Positions 63,854 through 64,000 of a stretch of 64,000 bases of DNA are shown here, piece by piece; the stretch's first letter is position 1, and the number at the start of each line of letters is the position of its first letter. This DNA comes from Patescibacteria group bacterium (GTDB lineage: Bacteria; Patescibacteriota; Microgenomatia; UBA1406; GWC2-37-13), in the NCBI GenBank assembly GCA_026004415.1, contig BPJC01000004.1, positions 1-64,000 of the forward strand, in the 5' to 3' direction. The notes beneath the pieces are model-generated. The model was not told where the DNA came from. It saw nothing but the letters and a program-made list of their open reading frames with translations, and ran no database searches. The position numbers were made by a program, and so were the translations under genes.

Positions 63854-64000
63854 TTAAAAAATTTGGTTAATTAATTGATTAAAGGCTCTACCTCGATCGA
63901 ACTCATTATTAAATTGAGCAAAAGATGTTGCTCCAGGAGAAAACAAAACATAATACTGTCTGTCTTTACCCAAAAATCTTTTTTTGATATCGTTTAATAT
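63854..64000 (-). CDS. murD: UDP-N-acetylmuramoylalanine-D-glutamate ligase (3' end only)
   Basis: The minus-strand frame, open to the window edge, ends VLFSPGATSFAQFNNEFDRG and AFNQLINQIF with TAA at 63854-63856. This is the conserved C-terminus of Mur ligases (LLSPAxASFDQFxNFExRG), closest to MurD. It is the first gene of the dcw run seen here, 26 nt from ftsW. Only 48 residues lie in the window. Confidence 0.85.
   Translation of the reverse strand: MLNDIKKRFLGKDRQYYVLFSPGATSFAQFNNEFDRGRAFNQLINQIF

Overview
The window is strongly AT-rich and gene-dense, and most genes lie on the minus strand. Many are tightly packed, with ATGA or TAATG stop/start overlaps. The content fits a small-genome fermentative bacterium of the Candidate Phyla Radiation (Patescibacteria), perhaps a Microgenomates- or Katanobacteria-like lineage. 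Supporting points are compact housekeeping genes, F-type ATP synthase with a very short delta subunit, the GatCAB amidotransferase, a dcw cell-wall cluster, Thr/Pro-rich secreted proteins, and the IleRS variant with GVHHAW and MHKSWG in place of HIGH and KMSKS. The phylum assignment is an inference. TGA is used as a stop (for example at the ends of gatB, pth and ftsW), so this is not a UGA-recoding CPR lineage.

Layout. 1-2520: three plus-strand surface genes, comprising a truncated dockerin protein with a 13-copy octapeptide stalk, a membrane-anchored cohesin, and a secreted cohesin with a Gly/Ser stalk and an LPKSG-type C-terminus. 2523-10790: uvrA and uvrB flank an accessory island with a 302-residue-class unknown gene, a 45-codon gene below usual calling thresholds, a short kinase-like gene and at least two decayed genes. 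10846-16824: two related anchored proteins, a PAP2 phosphatase, dnaB, an MBL hydrolase, and hsp20 with a complete promoter and CIRCE-like operator. 17015-17269: tRNA-Thr, tRNA-Arg and tRNA-Ala. 17275-27290: a SpoU methyltransferase, def, rpmB, a site-2 protease, a C39-like protease, a pth with a membrane extension, htpX-lemA and rmuC. 27329-45938: a long minus-strand run reading polX-gatC-gatA-gatB-dnaE-atpI-like-atpBEFHAGDC-topA-response regulator-histidine kinase-secreted protein. 45987-52681: LysM, YfhO-like, glycosyltransferase and ligase-like envelope genes with two tRNAs. 52731-64000: lepB, a ParB-like HTH gene, rpmA, rplU, rodA, ileS, ftsZ, ftsA, ftsQ, murG, ftsW and the 3' end of murD.

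Four observations stand out. (1) A TATAAT-like box lies about 5-8 nt before the start codon of at least eleven genes (9-11 nt in a few more), which predicts leaderless or near-leaderless mRNAs. The hsp20 and 149-codon secreted-protein genes instead have long leaders with a perfect AAAGGAGGTG Shine-Dalgarno. (2) The response-regulator gene and the small secreted-protein gene share the same operator layout, TTAAG-N6-TTAAG-N10-minus10, suggesting an autoregulated two-component circuit and its target. (3) Three essential genes (atpD, gatC, ileS) each carry one single-base frameshift, the ileS one in an A9 run. These could be consensus errors or, for ileS, a site rescued by transcriptional slippage. 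(4) The cohesin/dockerin trio looks like a self-assembling surface adhesion system.
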